A stretch of 64,000 bases of DNA from Pseudomonas fluorescens (lineage in GTDB: Bacteria > Pseudomonadota > Gammaproteobacteria > Pseudomonadales > Pseudomonadaceae): assembly GCF_902497855.1 (NCBI RefSeq), contig NZ_CABVHU010000002.1, positions 310,001 through 374,000 on the forward strand, read 5' to 3'. The notes beneath the pieces were generated by a model, which was not told the DNA's origin, ran no database searches, and was given only the letters and a program-made list of their open reading frames with translations. Both the position numbers and the translations under genes were made by a program. The number at the start of each line of letters is the position of its first letter. Position 1 is the first letter of the stretch. Below are positions 1 to 8,555 of this stretch, piece by piece.

Positions 1-101
1 GATCGGCCGGTCGCCGCTGTTGGCCACCTTCAGGCTGAGCGTGCGGCGGCCGACATTGAGTTCGATGTCGCCGGGTTGGATCTGGTATTCACCGGGAATC
101 A

Positions 102-102
<1 letters not shown>
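1..102 (-). CDS. ureB: Urease subunit beta, N-terminal part only
   Basis: This is the first 34 codons of the urease beta subunit; the rest lies beyond the window edge. The protein starts [16 protein letters not shown] and continues with the [17 protein letters not shown] segment typical of UreB. The beta subunit packs with UreA and UreC in the nickel urease that hydrolyses urea to ammonia and carbamate in the cytoplasm. Its ATG overlaps the TGA of the upstream acetyltransferase gene by one base (TGATG), so the two are translationally coupled. ureC is expected next on this strand but is not in view. Confidence 0.93.
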
Positions 103-641
<539 letters not shown>

Positions 642-1175
642 TTACTCCTTATTGGCGGCAGGTGGCTGCGCGCCAGGATTGAGGGTCAGCTGCATGAAGG
701 TCAGGTCCAGCCAGCGGCCGAACTTGGTGCCCACCTGGGGCATCTGGCCGGTGGTCACGAAACCGGCTCGTTCATGCAGACGGATGGACGCGGCATTACC
801 GCTTTCGATGGCGGCAACCATCACATGCTTGTCGCAATCTCTGGCGCGGTCGATCAGTACGTCCATCAGTTGTGGGCCCAGGCCATTGCCGCGCTGATCG
901 CTGCGGACATAGACCGAGTGCTCGACGGTGTGACGGAAACCGTCGAACGGCCGCCAGTCACCGAATGACGCGTAGCCCAGCACGGTGTTATCGCTGTCGA
1001 GGATCACCAGAATCGGATAACCCTGGGATTCCCGGGCGCTGAACCAGGCCTGGCGGTTGCCCAGGTCGACGACCTTCTCGTTCCAGATCGCCGTGGTATT
1101 GAGTACGGCATCGTTGTAGATATCGCGGATCGCCGCCAGATCGGCATGCACTGCATCGCGGATGTGGTAAGTCAT
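642..1175 (-). CDS. mddA: L-methionine sulfoximine/sulfone acetyltransferase (MddA/Pat type)
   Basis: A 177-residue GNAT enzyme that closely resembles, from memory, the P. aeruginosa protein shown to acetylate methionine sulfoximine and methionine sulfone, and the wider phosphinothricin acetyltransferase family. Diagnostic stretches are IYNDAVLNTTAIWNE near the N-terminus, GYASFGDWRPFDGFRHTVEH, the acetyl-CoA loop VRSDQRGNGLGPQLM, and MVAAIESGNAASIRLHE. Methionine sulfoximine inhibits glutamine synthetase, so a detoxifying enzyme in a urea/ammonia operon makes sense (inference). The gene follows ureA by 9 bases and precedes the second GNAT gene by 6, all on one transcript. Confidence 0.85.
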   Translation of the reverse strand: MTYHIRDAVHADLAAIRDIYNDAVLNTTAIWNEKVVDLGNRQAWFSARESQGYPILVILDSDNTVLGYASFGDWRPFDGFRHTVEHSVYVRSDQRGNGLGPQLMDVLIDRARDCDKHVMVAAIESGNAASIRLHERAGFVTTGQMPQVGTKFGRWLDLTFMQLTLNPGAQPPAANKE

Positions 1176-1184
1176 GGCGCGACC

Positions 1185-1487
1185 TCAGGCGATCGGTTGG
1201 TGAACGGTGACCAGTTTGGTGCCGTCGGGGAACGTCGCCTCGACCTGGATCTCGGGGATCATTTCCGGGATGCCTTCCATCACTTGTTCGCGGCTGAGCA
1301 GGGTGGTGCCGAAGTGCATCAGGTCGGCCACGGTCTGGCCGTCACGGGCGCCTTCGAGCAACGCGGCGGAAATGTAGGCCATGGCTTCCGGATAGTTGAG
1401 TTTCACGCCGCGGGCCAAACGCCGCTCGGCCACGAGGCCGGCGGTGAAGATCAGCAGCTTGTCTTTTTCGCGTGGGGTCAGGTCCAT
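1185..1487 (-). CDS. ureA: Urease subunit gamma
   Basis: The 100-residue small structural subunit of nickel urease, full length for the family. Characteristic segments are [16 protein letters not shown] at the start, the [16 protein letters not shown] helix, and [20 protein letters not shown] at the end. It assembles with UreB and UreC in the cytoplasm. A REP palindrome separates it from ureD, the accessory gene upstream in the same operon; downstream come two acetyltransferase genes and ureB. Confidence 0.97.
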   Translation of the reverse strand: MDLTPREKDKLLIFTAGLVAERRLARGVKLNYPEAMAYISAALLEGARDGQTVADLMHFGTTLLSREQVMEGIPEMIPEIQVEATFPDGTKLVTVHQPIA

Positions 1488-1539
1488 CGTTTGAAATCCA
1501 TAATCGGCAGTAAAAAGGTATTGGAGCTGTTAATGCGGA

Positions 1540-1637
1540 CCCCTGTAGGAGCTGGCTTGCCAGCGAAGGCGTCCATTCAGGCGATAAATATGTCGACTGA
1601 AACACCGCCTTCGCTGGCAAGCCAGCTCCTACAGGGG
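1540..1637. repeat. Paired REP palindrome between ureD and ureA
   Basis: Two 32-bp arms (1540-1571 and 1606-1637) are perfect inverted copies of the CCCCTGTAGGAGCTGGCTTG type repeat. They are separated by a 34-bp spacer that is nearly the same as the spacer of the element at 3259-3360. The element lies inside the urea operon, so it may fold in the mRNA. Confidence 0.95.
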
Positions 1638-1646
1638 AATCGGTGT

Positions 1647-2486
1647 TCAGGTGCTCCATATTCGTGGGGCGACGGCTTCTCGCCCAAGCAACGCAGGCCT
1701 GAGCAAGCGCCACACATCAATCAACCACCCCCGCGCCAACAGTGCCTCACTGGCCAGGCATCGAGCCACCAGAAGCCCCGGCAGCTGGGTCAGGTCTCCC
1801 CGCACCTCATTAGTCAGCGATCGGCACTTTTCCAGCAGATCACTATCAATTTCGCCGGTCACCAGCAGGGTCGCAAACACCGGCTGCCCATCCAGGCCAA
1901 TTGGCGAATCGAGCAAGCCATCCCCGCCGACAATGCGCTGACGTTCGTGCCAGAGCAACCGGCCATCGCGACGGATATCGAGTTGCGCCTGAAAATACCC
2001 GAGGTCGAAGCACTCGCCGCTGGCCGGTCGGCCCAGCGCCACCACGTCCCAGTAAAACAACCGGGCATCGCCTTCAAGCTCGATGCAGGTGCTGAGTTCG
2101 GCCTGCGCAGCACTGAAAATAATGGTCTCCTGCGGCAACCATTCCAGTGTCGCACCGCTCGCCACTTTCAAGGTCAGCTGCTGATAAGCGGGTCCGGCCG
2201 CGCGATACCACTTGGCCGCGCCGGGGCTGGTGATTTGCGCCCAGGCATCGGGGCCGACACTGGCCGAGATGTCCAGCCGGTCACCCCCGGCAATCCCGCC
2301 TGGCGGATGAACGATGATGTGCTGGCACACCTGTGGCCCTTCGGCGTACAAATGCTTCTGCACCCGCAGCGGGCCTTTGTGCCGGCGCTGAACCGGGCGC
2401 GTGCTGTCGCCGAATCTGGCGTAGCCCAGTTCCAGCTCGGCGTGCCAGCTTGGGGTAAACAGGACGGTGGGGGCAGGTAAATTCAT
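1647..2486 (-). CDS. ureD: Urease accessory protein UreD
   Basis: A 279-residue UreD (UreH) scaffold protein, which in known systems binds apo-urease together with UreF and UreG during nickel insertion. Recognisable segments are the N-terminal [46 protein letters not shown], and [14 protein letters not shown]. The length is normal. It starts 55 bases after the end of urtE on the same strand, joining urea import to urea hydrolysis. ureE, ureF and ureG are not in the window and presumably lie beyond ureC. Confidence 0.96.
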   Translation of the reverse strand: MNLPAPTVLFTPSWHAELELGYARFGDSTRPVQRRHKGPLRVQKHLYAEGPQVCQHIIVHPPGGIAGGDRLDISASVGPDAWAQITSPGAAKWYRAAGPAYQQLTLKVASGATLEWLPQETIIFSAAQAELSTCIELEGDARLFYWDVVALGRPASGECFDLGYFQAQLDIRRDGRLLWHERQRIVGGDGLLDSPIGLDGQPVFATLLVTGEIDSDLLEKCRSLTNEVRGDLTQLPGLLVARCLASEALLARGWLIDVWRLLRPALLGREAVAPRIWST

Positions 2487-2541
2487 GGTTTCCAGTTATC
2501 GTCAGACGCTGCAGATCAGATCGTAGCCTTACATCGCAGCC

Positions 2542-3246
2542 TTATATGGTAACCAGGCCGCGCACACCCTCGGCTTCCATATTTTCGCCACGGCCCTGCT
2601 GCACGATCTCGCCCCGGGACATTACCAGGTACTGATCGGCCAGTTCAGCGGCGAAGTCGTAGAACTGCTCGACCAATAGAATCGCCATATCACCACGGGC
2701 GGCCAGTTGCTTGATGACGGCCCCGATCTCCTTGATCACCGAGGGCTGAATGCCTTCGGTGGGTTCGTCGAGAATCAACAGCCGTGGACGGCTGGCCAAC
2801 GCCCGGCCGATCGCCAGTTGCTGCTGCTGACCCCCGGACAAATCGCCGCCACGGCGTTGCTTCATTTGCAGCAGTACCGGGAACAGTTCGTAGATAAACG
2901 CCGGGACCTCCTTGGCTTCTGATCCGGGAAACCGCGACAGGCCCATCAGCAGATTCTCTTCCACGGTCAGGCGGCCGAAGATCTCGCGACCCTGGGGTAC
3001 GTAGGCAATCCCTGCATGAACCCGTTGGTGCGGCTTGAACGTGGTGATCGGTTTGCCTTCCCAGTTCACCGCGCCTTCCTTGGCCGGCAACAAGCCCATC
3101 AGGCACTTGAGCAGGGTGGTCTTGCCGACACCGTTGCGCCCGAGCAGACAGGTGACTTCTCCGACCTTCACGTCAAAGCTCAGGCCCCGCAGGATATGGC
3201 TACCGCCGTAGTACTGGTGCAGCTTGTCGACTTGCAACATATTCAA
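2542..3246 (-). CDS. urtE: Urea ABC transporter ATP-binding protein UrtE
   Basis: A 234-residue ABC ATPase of the LivF/UrtE type, one of the two ATPases of the high-affinity urea importer. Walker A GRNGVGKTT is at residues 36-44, the signature is LSGGQQQQLAIGRAL, and Walker B is LLILDEPTEG followed by IQPSVIKEIG, a typical UrtE stretch. It should pair with UrtD on the cytoplasmic face of the UrtB/UrtC permease. A REP palindrome separates it from urtD, unlike the overlapping urtB-urtC-urtD junctions, so its expression relative to the other subunits may differ. Confidence 0.95.
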   Translation of the reverse strand: MNMLQVDKLHQYYGGSHILRGLSFDVKVGEVTCLLGRNGVGKTTLLKCLMGLLPAKEGAVNWEGKPITTFKPHQRVHAGIAYVPQGREIFGRLTVEENLLMGLSRFPGSEAKEVPAFIYELFPVLLQMKQRRGGDLSGGQQQQLAIGRALASRPRLLILDEPTEGIQPSVIKEIGAVIKQLAARGDMAILLVEQFYDFAAELADQYLVMSRGEIVQQGRGENMEAEGVRGLVTI

Positions 3247-3258
3247 ATTCTCCTCAAT

Positions 3259-3360
3259 CCCCCCTGTAGGAGCTGGCTTGCCAGCGAAAGCGTCCTTTCA
3301 GGCGATAAATACGTCGACTGATCCACCGCCTTCGCTGGCAAGCCAGCTCCTACAGGGGGG
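3259..3360. repeat. Paired REP palindrome between urtD and urtE
   Basis: Inverted arms of the CCCCTGTAGGAGCTGGCTTG type flank a spacer containing TTCAGGCGATAAATACGTCG, almost identical to the spacer of the element at 1540-1637. This indicates recent duplication of one element within the same operon. Confidence 0.95.
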
Positions 3361-3373
3361 TGTGTTTGCAGGT

Positions 3374-4243
3374 CTATCGGCCGAGATAAACCTCGATCAC
3401 CCGCTCGTTGTCCTGCACCTGTTCCAGCGACCCTTCGGCCAGCACGCTGCCCTGATGCAACACGGTGACGTGGTCGGCGATCGACCCGACAAAACCCATG
3501 TCGTGCTCCACCACCATCAGCGAATGCTTGCCGGCCAGGCGTTTGAACAGTTCGGCGGTGAATTCGGTTTCGGCATCGGTCATGCCCGCTACCGGCTCAT
3601 CGAGCAGCAGCAGTTGCGGGTCCTGCATCAGCAACATGCCGATCTCCAGAAACTGCTTCTGACCATGGGACAACAAGCCCGCCGGGCGATTGACCGAGGT
3701 GGTCAGGCGAATGGTGTCCAGTACCTCGCTGATGCGATCTCTTTGCTCGCCACTCAGGCGAGCGCGCAGGCTGGCCCAGACCGACTTGTCGGTTTTCTGC
3801 GCCAGCTCGAGGTTTTCGAACACGCTCAAGGCTTCGAACACCGTCGGCTTCTGGAACTTGCGCCCGATCCCGGCCTGGGCGATCTGCACTTCGCTCATCT
3901 GCGTCAGGTCCAGGGTTTCGCCGAACCAGGCCTTGCCGTGACTGGGCCGGGTCTTGCCGGTGATCACGTCCATCAGCGTGGTCTTGCCCGCGCCGTTGGG
4001 GCCGATGATGCAGCGCAATTCACCCACGCCGATGTACAGGTTCAGATTGTTCAGGGCCTTGAAACCATCGAAGCTGACGCTGATGTCCTCCAGGGTCAGG
4101 ATGGTGCCGTGGCGGGTGTCCAGGCCAGGGCCGACGCTTTGACCGAGGCCGATGACGTCGCGGCTGCTGCCCGCATCCTTGTTGGGCTCCACCGGGAAAA
4201 ACGCCGGTTCGAGCATGAATTCAGCCGTCGCAGTGACTCTCAT
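3374..4243 (-). CDS. urtD: Urea ABC transporter ATP-binding protein UrtD
   Basis: A 289-residue ABC ATPase of the LivG/UrtD type. An extension of about 45 residues precedes the ATPase core, which begins near ILTLEDISVSFDGFKAL. Walker A GPNGAGKTT is at residues 81-89, the signature region is LLSHGQKQFLEIGM, and Walker B is LLLLDEPVAGMTD. It partners with UrtE to drive urea uptake through UrtB/UrtC. The ATG overlaps the urtC stop codon (ATGA), so the two are translationally coupled. Confidence 0.95.
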   Translation of the reverse strand: MRVTATAEFMLEPAFFPVEPNKDAGSSRDVIGLGQSVGPGLDTRHGTILTLEDISVSFDGFKALNNLNLYIGVGELRCIIGPNGAGKTTLMDVITGKTRPSHGKAWFGETLDLTQMSEVQIAQAGIGRKFQKPTVFEALSVFENLELAQKTDKSVWASLRARLSGEQRDRISEVLDTIRLTTSVNRPAGLLSHGQKQFLEIGMLLMQDPQLLLLDEPVAGMTDAETEFTAELFKRLAGKHSLMVVEHDMGFVGSIADHVTVLHQGSVLAEGSLEQVQDNERVIEVYLGR

Positions 4244-5319
4244 TGCTCACCTCTCTTTTTCAGCAGGCCGATCACGCCTTTGGGCAGATACAAGGTCACG
4301 ACAATGAACAGCGCGCCGAGGAAGAACAGCCAGTATTCGGGGAAGGCCACGGTGAACCAGCTCTTCATGCCGTTGACCACACCGGCACCGAGCAGCGGAC
4401 CGATCAAGGTGCCGCGACCACCCAGCGCGACCCAGACCGCCGCCTCGATGGAGTTGGTCGGCGACATCTCACTCGGGTTGATGATCCCGACTTGTGGCAC
4501 ATACAGCGCGCCGGCCAATCCACACAACACCGCGCTCAACACCCAGACAAACAGCTTGAAGCCACGCGGATCATAGCCGCAGAACATCAGGCGGTTTTCC
4601 GCATCCCGCAGGGCGGTCAATACCCGGCCGAACTTGCTCCGGGCCAGGCGCCAGCCGATGAACAGGCTCGCCACCAACAACACTACCGTGGCGAAGAACA
4701 GCACCGCGCGGGTGCCGGGTTCGGTGATGCCGAAACCGAGGATGGTGCGGAAGTTGGTGAAGCCGTTGTTGCCGCCGAACCCGGTTTCGTTGCGAAAGAA
4801 CAGCAGCATCCCGGCGAAGGTCAGGGCCTGGGTCATGATCGAGAAATACACGCCCTTGATCCGCGAACGGAAGGCGAAGAAGCCGAACACCAGCGCCAGT
4901 AGTCCCGGGGCCAATACCACCAGGCACATCGACCAGAGAAAGCTGCTGGTGCCGGTCCAGTACCAGGGCAATTCGGTCCACGACAGGAAGGTCATGAACG
5001 CTGGCAAACCATCGCCCGAGGCCTGGCGCATCAGGTACATGCCCATCGCGTAACCGCCGAGGGCGAAGAACAGGCCGTGGCCCAGGGACAGCAGGCCGGC
5101 GTAACCCCAGACCAGATCCAGCGCCAGGGCGACGATGGCATAGCACAGAATCTTGCCCACCAGCGTCAGGGTATAAGCCGAGACGTGAAACACGCTGTCC
5201 GGTGACAACAGCGAAAGCAGCGGCAGTGTCAGCAGCAGAACGAGGACCACCGCGCCGACAGCGAGAGTGACCTTGGGGCCGGCCTTTTGGCTGGCGGTAA
5301 GCATCAGGGGCTGGTTCAT
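4240..5319 (-). CDS. urtC: Urea ABC transporter permease UrtC
   Basis: A 359-residue inner-membrane permease of the LivM family with repeated hydrophobic segments, for example VTLAVGAVVLVLLLTLPLL near the N-terminus and the LDLVWGYAGLLSLGHGLFFA motif typical of branched-chain amino acid and urea permeases. The C-terminal EAAVWVALGGRGTLIGPLLG loop is the region that contacts the ATPases in this family. It forms the translocation path with UrtB. The start overlaps the urtB stop (TGATG) and the end overlaps the urtD start (ATGA), as expected for a stoichiometric complex. Confidence 0.95.
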   Translation of the reverse strand: MNQPLMLTASQKAGPKVTLAVGAVVLVLLLTLPLLSLLSPDSVFHVSAYTLTLVGKILCYAIVALALDLVWGYAGLLSLGHGLFFALGGYAMGMYLMRQASGDGLPAFMTFLSWTELPWYWTGTSSFLWSMCLVVLAPGLLALVFGFFAFRSRIKGVYFSIMTQALTFAGMLLFFRNETGFGGNNGFTNFRTILGFGITEPGTRAVLFFATVVLLVASLFIGWRLARSKFGRVLTALRDAENRLMFCGYDPRGFKLFVWVLSAVLCGLAGALYVPQVGIINPSEMSPTNSIEAAVWVALGGRGTLIGPLLGAGVVNGMKSWFTVAFPEYWLFFLGALFIVVTLYLPKGVIGLLKKRGEQ

Positions 5320-6821
5320 CAGTCGATCACCCGTCCTTTCAGTGCGAAGAGGCCTTGCGGACGTTTCTGGATGAACAGAATGATCAACGCGAGGATCAGG
5401 ATCTTGCCGAGCACCGCACCGATCTGCGGCTCGAGAATCTTGTTGGCTACCCCCAGGCCGAACGCGGCCAGGACACTACCGGCCAACTGACCGACGCCGC
5501 CGAGTACCACCACCAGGAACGAGTCGATGATGTAGCTCTGGCCGAGGTCCGGGCCGACGTTGCCAATCTGGCTCAGGGCGACGCCGCCGAGACCGGCAAT
5601 ACCCGAACCGAGGCCGAAGGCGAGCATGTCGACGCGCCCGGTGGGCACCCCGCAGCAGGCGGCCATGTTGCGGTTCTGGGTGACGGCGCGCACGTTCAAG
5701 CCGAGGCGCGTCCTGTTCAGCAGCAGCCAGGTCAGCACCACCACAAACAGGGCGAAGGCGATGATCACGATGCGGTTGTAGGGCAGTACCAGATTCGGCA
5801 GAACCTGAATCCCACCGGATAACCAGGCCGGGTTGGCCACTTCGACGTTCTGCGCGCCGAACACCAGTCGCACCAGCTGGATCAACATCAGGCTGATGCC
5901 CCAGGTGGCGAGCAGGGTTTCCAGCGGACGGCCATAGAGGTGGCGGATGACTGTGCGCTCAAGGGCCATGCCGATCGCGGCGGTGACGAAAAAAGCCACC
6001 GGCAAGGCGATCAATGGATAGAACTCGATGGCTTGCGGTGCGAAGCGCTGAAACATCAACTGCACCACGTAGGTCGAGTAGGCACCGAGCATCAGCATCT
6101 CGCCGTGGGCCATGTTGATCACGCCGAGCAGGCCAAAGGTGATCACAAGCCCGAGTGCCGCGAGCAGCAGAATCGAACCCAGCGACATGCCGCTGAAGGC
6201 TTGCCCAAGCATCTCGCCGATCAGCAGTTTGCGTTTGACCTGGGCGAGGCTGGTTTCGGCGGCGGTGCGTACCGTGGTATCGGCTTCCACACCGGGTTCG
6301 AGCAAGCCTTCGAGGCGGGTGCGGGCCAGCGGGTCGCCGGTTTCACCCAGCAGCCGGACAGCGGCGAGGCGCACGCTCGGGTCGGTATCGACCAGTTGCA
6401 GGTTGGCCAAGGCCAGGCTTAACGCCGCGTGAACGCTTTCATCTTTTTCGCTGGCCAATTGCCGATCGAGGAACGTCAGCTGCGCCGGTTTGGCGCTTTT
6501 CTGTAATTGCTGTGCGGCGGCCAACCGGACGTTGGCGTCGGCGGCGAGCAATTGGTGGCTGGCCAGCGCGGTATCGATCAGGCCTCGCAGGCGATTGTTC
6601 AGGCGCAGTGTTTTCGGTTGGCCATCGATGGTCAATTCACCTTGTTGCAGGGCATTGATCAGTTCGACACGGACCGGATCGGGCTGCGCGGCCCAGGACT
6701 CCAGGAGTTTGGCTTGTTGCACGGGGTTGGCCGTGACGAAGTCTTCGGCGTCGCCTGAATGTGCGGCCATCGGCAACAACAGCGCGATGGCAAGGATGAA
6801 GCGGTAAAGGGCGGTGGGCAT
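5319..6821 (-). CDS. urtB: Urea ABC transporter permease UrtB
   Basis: A 500-residue protein with a LivH-type permease in its C-terminal half. It begins with a signal peptide (FILAIALLLPMAAHS) and about 190 residues of helical, probably periplasmic sequence that are rich in LAxxxL repeats; this extension is usual for UrtB and absent from LivH. The permease starts around residue 205 with SLGSILLLAALGLVITFGLLG and includes the conserved NMAHGEMLMLGAYSTY. The role of the extension is not established, though contact with the UrtA binding protein is plausible. Confidence 0.95.
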   Translation of the reverse strand: MPTALYRFILAIALLLPMAAHSGDAEDFVTANPVQQAKLLESWAAQPDPVRVELINALQQGELTIDGQPKTLRLNNRLRGLIDTALASHQLLAADANVRLAAAQQLQKSAKPAQLTFLDRQLASEKDESVHAALSLALANLQLVDTDPSVRLAAVRLLGETGDPLARTRLEGLLEPGVEADTTVRTAAETSLAQVKRKLLIGEMLGQAFSGMSLGSILLLAALGLVITFGLLGVINMAHGEMLMLGAYSTYVVQLMFQRFAPQAIEFYPLIALPVAFFVTAAIGMALERTVIRHLYGRPLETLLATWGISLMLIQLVRLVFGAQNVEVANPAWLSGGIQVLPNLVLPYNRIVIIAFALFVVVLTWLLLNRTRLGLNVRAVTQNRNMAACCGVPTGRVDMLAFGLGSGIAGLGGVALSQIGNVGPDLGQSYIIDSFLVVVLGGVGQLAGSVLAAFGLGVANKILEPQIGAVLGKILILALIILFIQKRPQGLFALKGRVID

Positions 6822-6840
6822 GTCATTGGCCTTGCGTATT

Positions 6841-6947
6841 GATCGTTCCCGCGCTCCGCGTGGGAATGCCTCACCGGACGCTCCGCGTCCGCTTTTGGGA
6901 CGCGGAGCGTCCCTGGCTGCATTCCCACGCAGAGCGCGGGAACGATC
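6841..6947. repeat. Second-family REP palindrome between urtA and urtB
   Basis: Inverted copies of GATCGTTCCCGCGCTCCGCG and a nested CGGACGCTCCGCGTCC palindrome. It is the same family as the element at 29462-29564 and differs from the GTAGGAGC elements. It occupies the urtA-urtB gap, where it could stabilise the urtA message and so favour binding-protein excess (inference). Confidence 0.93.
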
Positions 6948-6965
6948 AGGCTGTGCGGAGGTGGC

Positions 6966-8231
6966 TTAGTTGCTCTTCACCGCATACTCCGGCTTCTTGT
7001 CGTTGCCCGGAATGAACGGGCTCCACGGCTGGGCGCGGATCGGGCCTTCGGTCTGCCACACCACGTTGAACTGACCGTCCGCCTGGATCTCGCCGATCAT
7101 CACCGGCTTGTGCAGGTGGTGGTTGGTCTTGTCCATGGTCAGGGTGTAGCCGGACGGCGCAGCAAAGGTCTGGCCAGCGAGGGCTTCGCGGACTTTGTCG
7201 ACATCGGTGGACTTGGCTTTTTCCGCCGCTTGCGCCCACATGTGGATGCCGACATAGGTGGCTTCCATCGGGTCGTTGGTGACCGCTTTGTCGGCGCCCG
7301 GCAGGTTGTGTTTCTTCGCGTAGGCTTTCCAGTCGGCGACGAACTTCTTGTTCGCCGGGTTCTCGACCGACTCAAAGTAGTTCCACGCCGCCAGGTTGCC
7401 CACCAGCGGTTTGGTGTCGATGCCGCGCAGTTCTTCTTCACCGACCGAGAACGCCACGACCGGAACGTCGGTGGCTTTCAGGCCCTGGTTGGCCAGTTCT
7501 TTATAGAACGGCACGTTGGAGTCGCCGTTGACGGTGGAGATCACCGCCGTCTTGCCCCCGGCGGAGAATTTTTTGATGTTGGCCACGATGGTTTGATAGT
7601 CGCTATGGCCGAACGGGGTGTAGACCTCTTCGATGTCCTTGTCCGCCACGCCTTTGGCGTGCAGGAACGAGCGCAGGATCTTGTTGGTGGTGCGCGGGTA
7701 GACGTAGTCGGTGCCCAGCAGGAAGTAGCGCTTGGCGCTGCCGCCTTCTTCGCTCATCAGGTATTCCACCGCCGGAATCGCTTGCTGGTTCGGTGCGGCA
7801 CCGGTGTAGAACACGTTCGGCGACATCTCTTCGCCTTCGTATTGCACGGGGTAGAACAGCAGGCCGTTGAGTTCTTCGAACACTGGCAATACCGATTTGC
7901 GCGACACCGAGGTCCAGCAACCGAACACCACGGCCACTTTGTCCTGGGTCAGCAACTGCCGGCCCTTTTCGGCGAACAGCGGCCAGTTCGACGCAGGGTC
8001 CACGACAACAGGTTCGAGCATCTTGCCGTTCACGCCGCCCTTGGCGTTGATCTCGTCGATGGTCATCAAGGCCATGTCCTTGAGCGAGGTTTCGGAGATC
8101 GCCATGGTCCCGGACAACGAATGCAGGATACCGACCTTGATGGTCTCGGCGGCCTGGACAGTCCAGGCCATGCCCATCGCGGCAATGCTTGCCGATAGTG
8201 TGAAAGCCTTGATCAAGCTGCGACGCTTCAT
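6966..8231 (-). CDS. urtA: Urea ABC transporter substrate-binding protein UrtA
   Basis: A 421-residue periplasmic binding protein. The N-terminal KRRSLIKAF followed by a hydrophobic stretch to TVQAAE looks like a Tat-type signal peptide, as is common for UrtA. The mature part begins ETIKVGILHSLSGTMAISE and includes GCWTSVSRKSVLPVFEELN and the FYPVQYEGEEMSPNV segment diagnostic of urea-binding members of the Leu/Ile/Val-binding family. It delivers urea to UrtB/UrtC. The SD sequence GGAG lies 9 bases before the ATG. It is the first gene of the operon, and a sigma-54 promoter with NtrC-like palindromes is visible upstream. Confidence 0.96.
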   Translation of the reverse strand: MKRRSLIKAFTLSASIAAMGMAWTVQAAETIKVGILHSLSGTMAISETSLKDMALMTIDEINAKGGVNGKMLEPVVVDPASNWPLFAEKGRQLLTQDKVAVVFGCWTSVSRKSVLPVFEELNGLLFYPVQYEGEEMSPNVFYTGAAPNQQAIPAVEYLMSEEGGSAKRYFLLGTDYVYPRTTNKILRSFLHAKGVADKDIEEVYTPFGHSDYQTIVANIKKFSAGGKTAVISTVNGDSNVPFYKELANQGLKATDVPVVAFSVGEEELRGIDTKPLVGNLAAWNYFESVENPANKKFVADWKAYAKKHNLPGADKAVTNDPMEATYVGIHMWAQAAEKAKSTDVDKVREALAGQTFAAPSGYTLTMDKTNHHLHKPVMIGEIQADGQFNVVWQTEGPIRAQPWSPFIPGNDKKPEYAVKSN

Positions 8232-8297
8232 TGTGCGATCTCCATGAACGTAGATATTTTTCTTGGTTGGCAGATGCGGACTACTGAAGGGTCTTTA

Positions 8298-8312
8298 GCA
8301 AGGGCTGTGCCT
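8298..8312 (-). promoter_or_regulatory. Sigma-54 (RpoN) promoter of the urtA operon
   Basis: On the minus strand the sequence reads AGGCACAGCCCTTGC. It has the invariant GG (-24) and GC (-12) with exactly ten bases between them and a good match to the TGGCAC-N5-TTGC consensus. It predicts a transcript start near 8286 and a leader of about 54 bases before urtA. Nitrogen control by RpoN and NtrC is established for urea genes in other bacteria. Confidence 0.75.
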
Positions 8313-8350
8313 GGTCGGCAAAAGGCAGGAAAATGTCGTATTAGAGCGGT

Positions 8351-8369
8351 TGCGCCATTTTATGGCGCA
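8351..8369. promoter_or_regulatory. NtrC-like palindrome upstream of the urtA promoter
   Basis: A perfect 7-bp inverted repeat with a 5-bp spacer (TGCGCCATTTTATGGCGCA), centred about 74 bases upstream of the predicted start. Its half-sites resemble the TGCACCA / TGGTGCA halves of NtrC boxes, but the spacing is two bases longer than the enteric consensus, so the assignment to NtrC is an inference. Confidence 0.5.
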
Positions 8370-8385
8370 CCATGAAGGATCGCGT

Positions 8386-8415
8386 CTGGCGCGCTGGTGC
8401 GCAGCGGTGCGCCAG
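8386..8415. promoter_or_regulatory. Second NtrC-like palindrome region upstream of urtA
   Basis: A 30-bp imperfect palindrome with CTGGCGC at one end and GCGCCAG at the other and internal GGTGCGC repeats, centred about 115 bases upstream of the predicted sigma-54 start. It is at an enhancer-like distance and shares half-sites with the palindrome at 8351-8369. Confidence 0.45.
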
Positions 8416-8444
8416 ATTGGGGCGCAGCACTCACTATCCCTGAT

Positions 8445-8545
8445 CCCCGTGTAGGAGCTGGCTTGCCAGCGAAGGGGCCATAACATTCAACATCTATGTT
8501 GGCTGTTATACCGCCTTCGCTGGCAAGCCAGCTCCTACAGGGGGG
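8445..8545. repeat. Paired REP palindrome downstream of the PepSY gene
   Basis: Inverted GTAGGAGCTGGCTTGCCAGC arms (starting at 8451 and ending at about 8538) with an AT-rich spacer. It lies between the end of the copper cassette (stop at 8556) and the urtA regulatory region, so it probably insulates the two operons. Confidence 0.93.
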
Positions 8546-8555
8546 CGGGGGTGAT

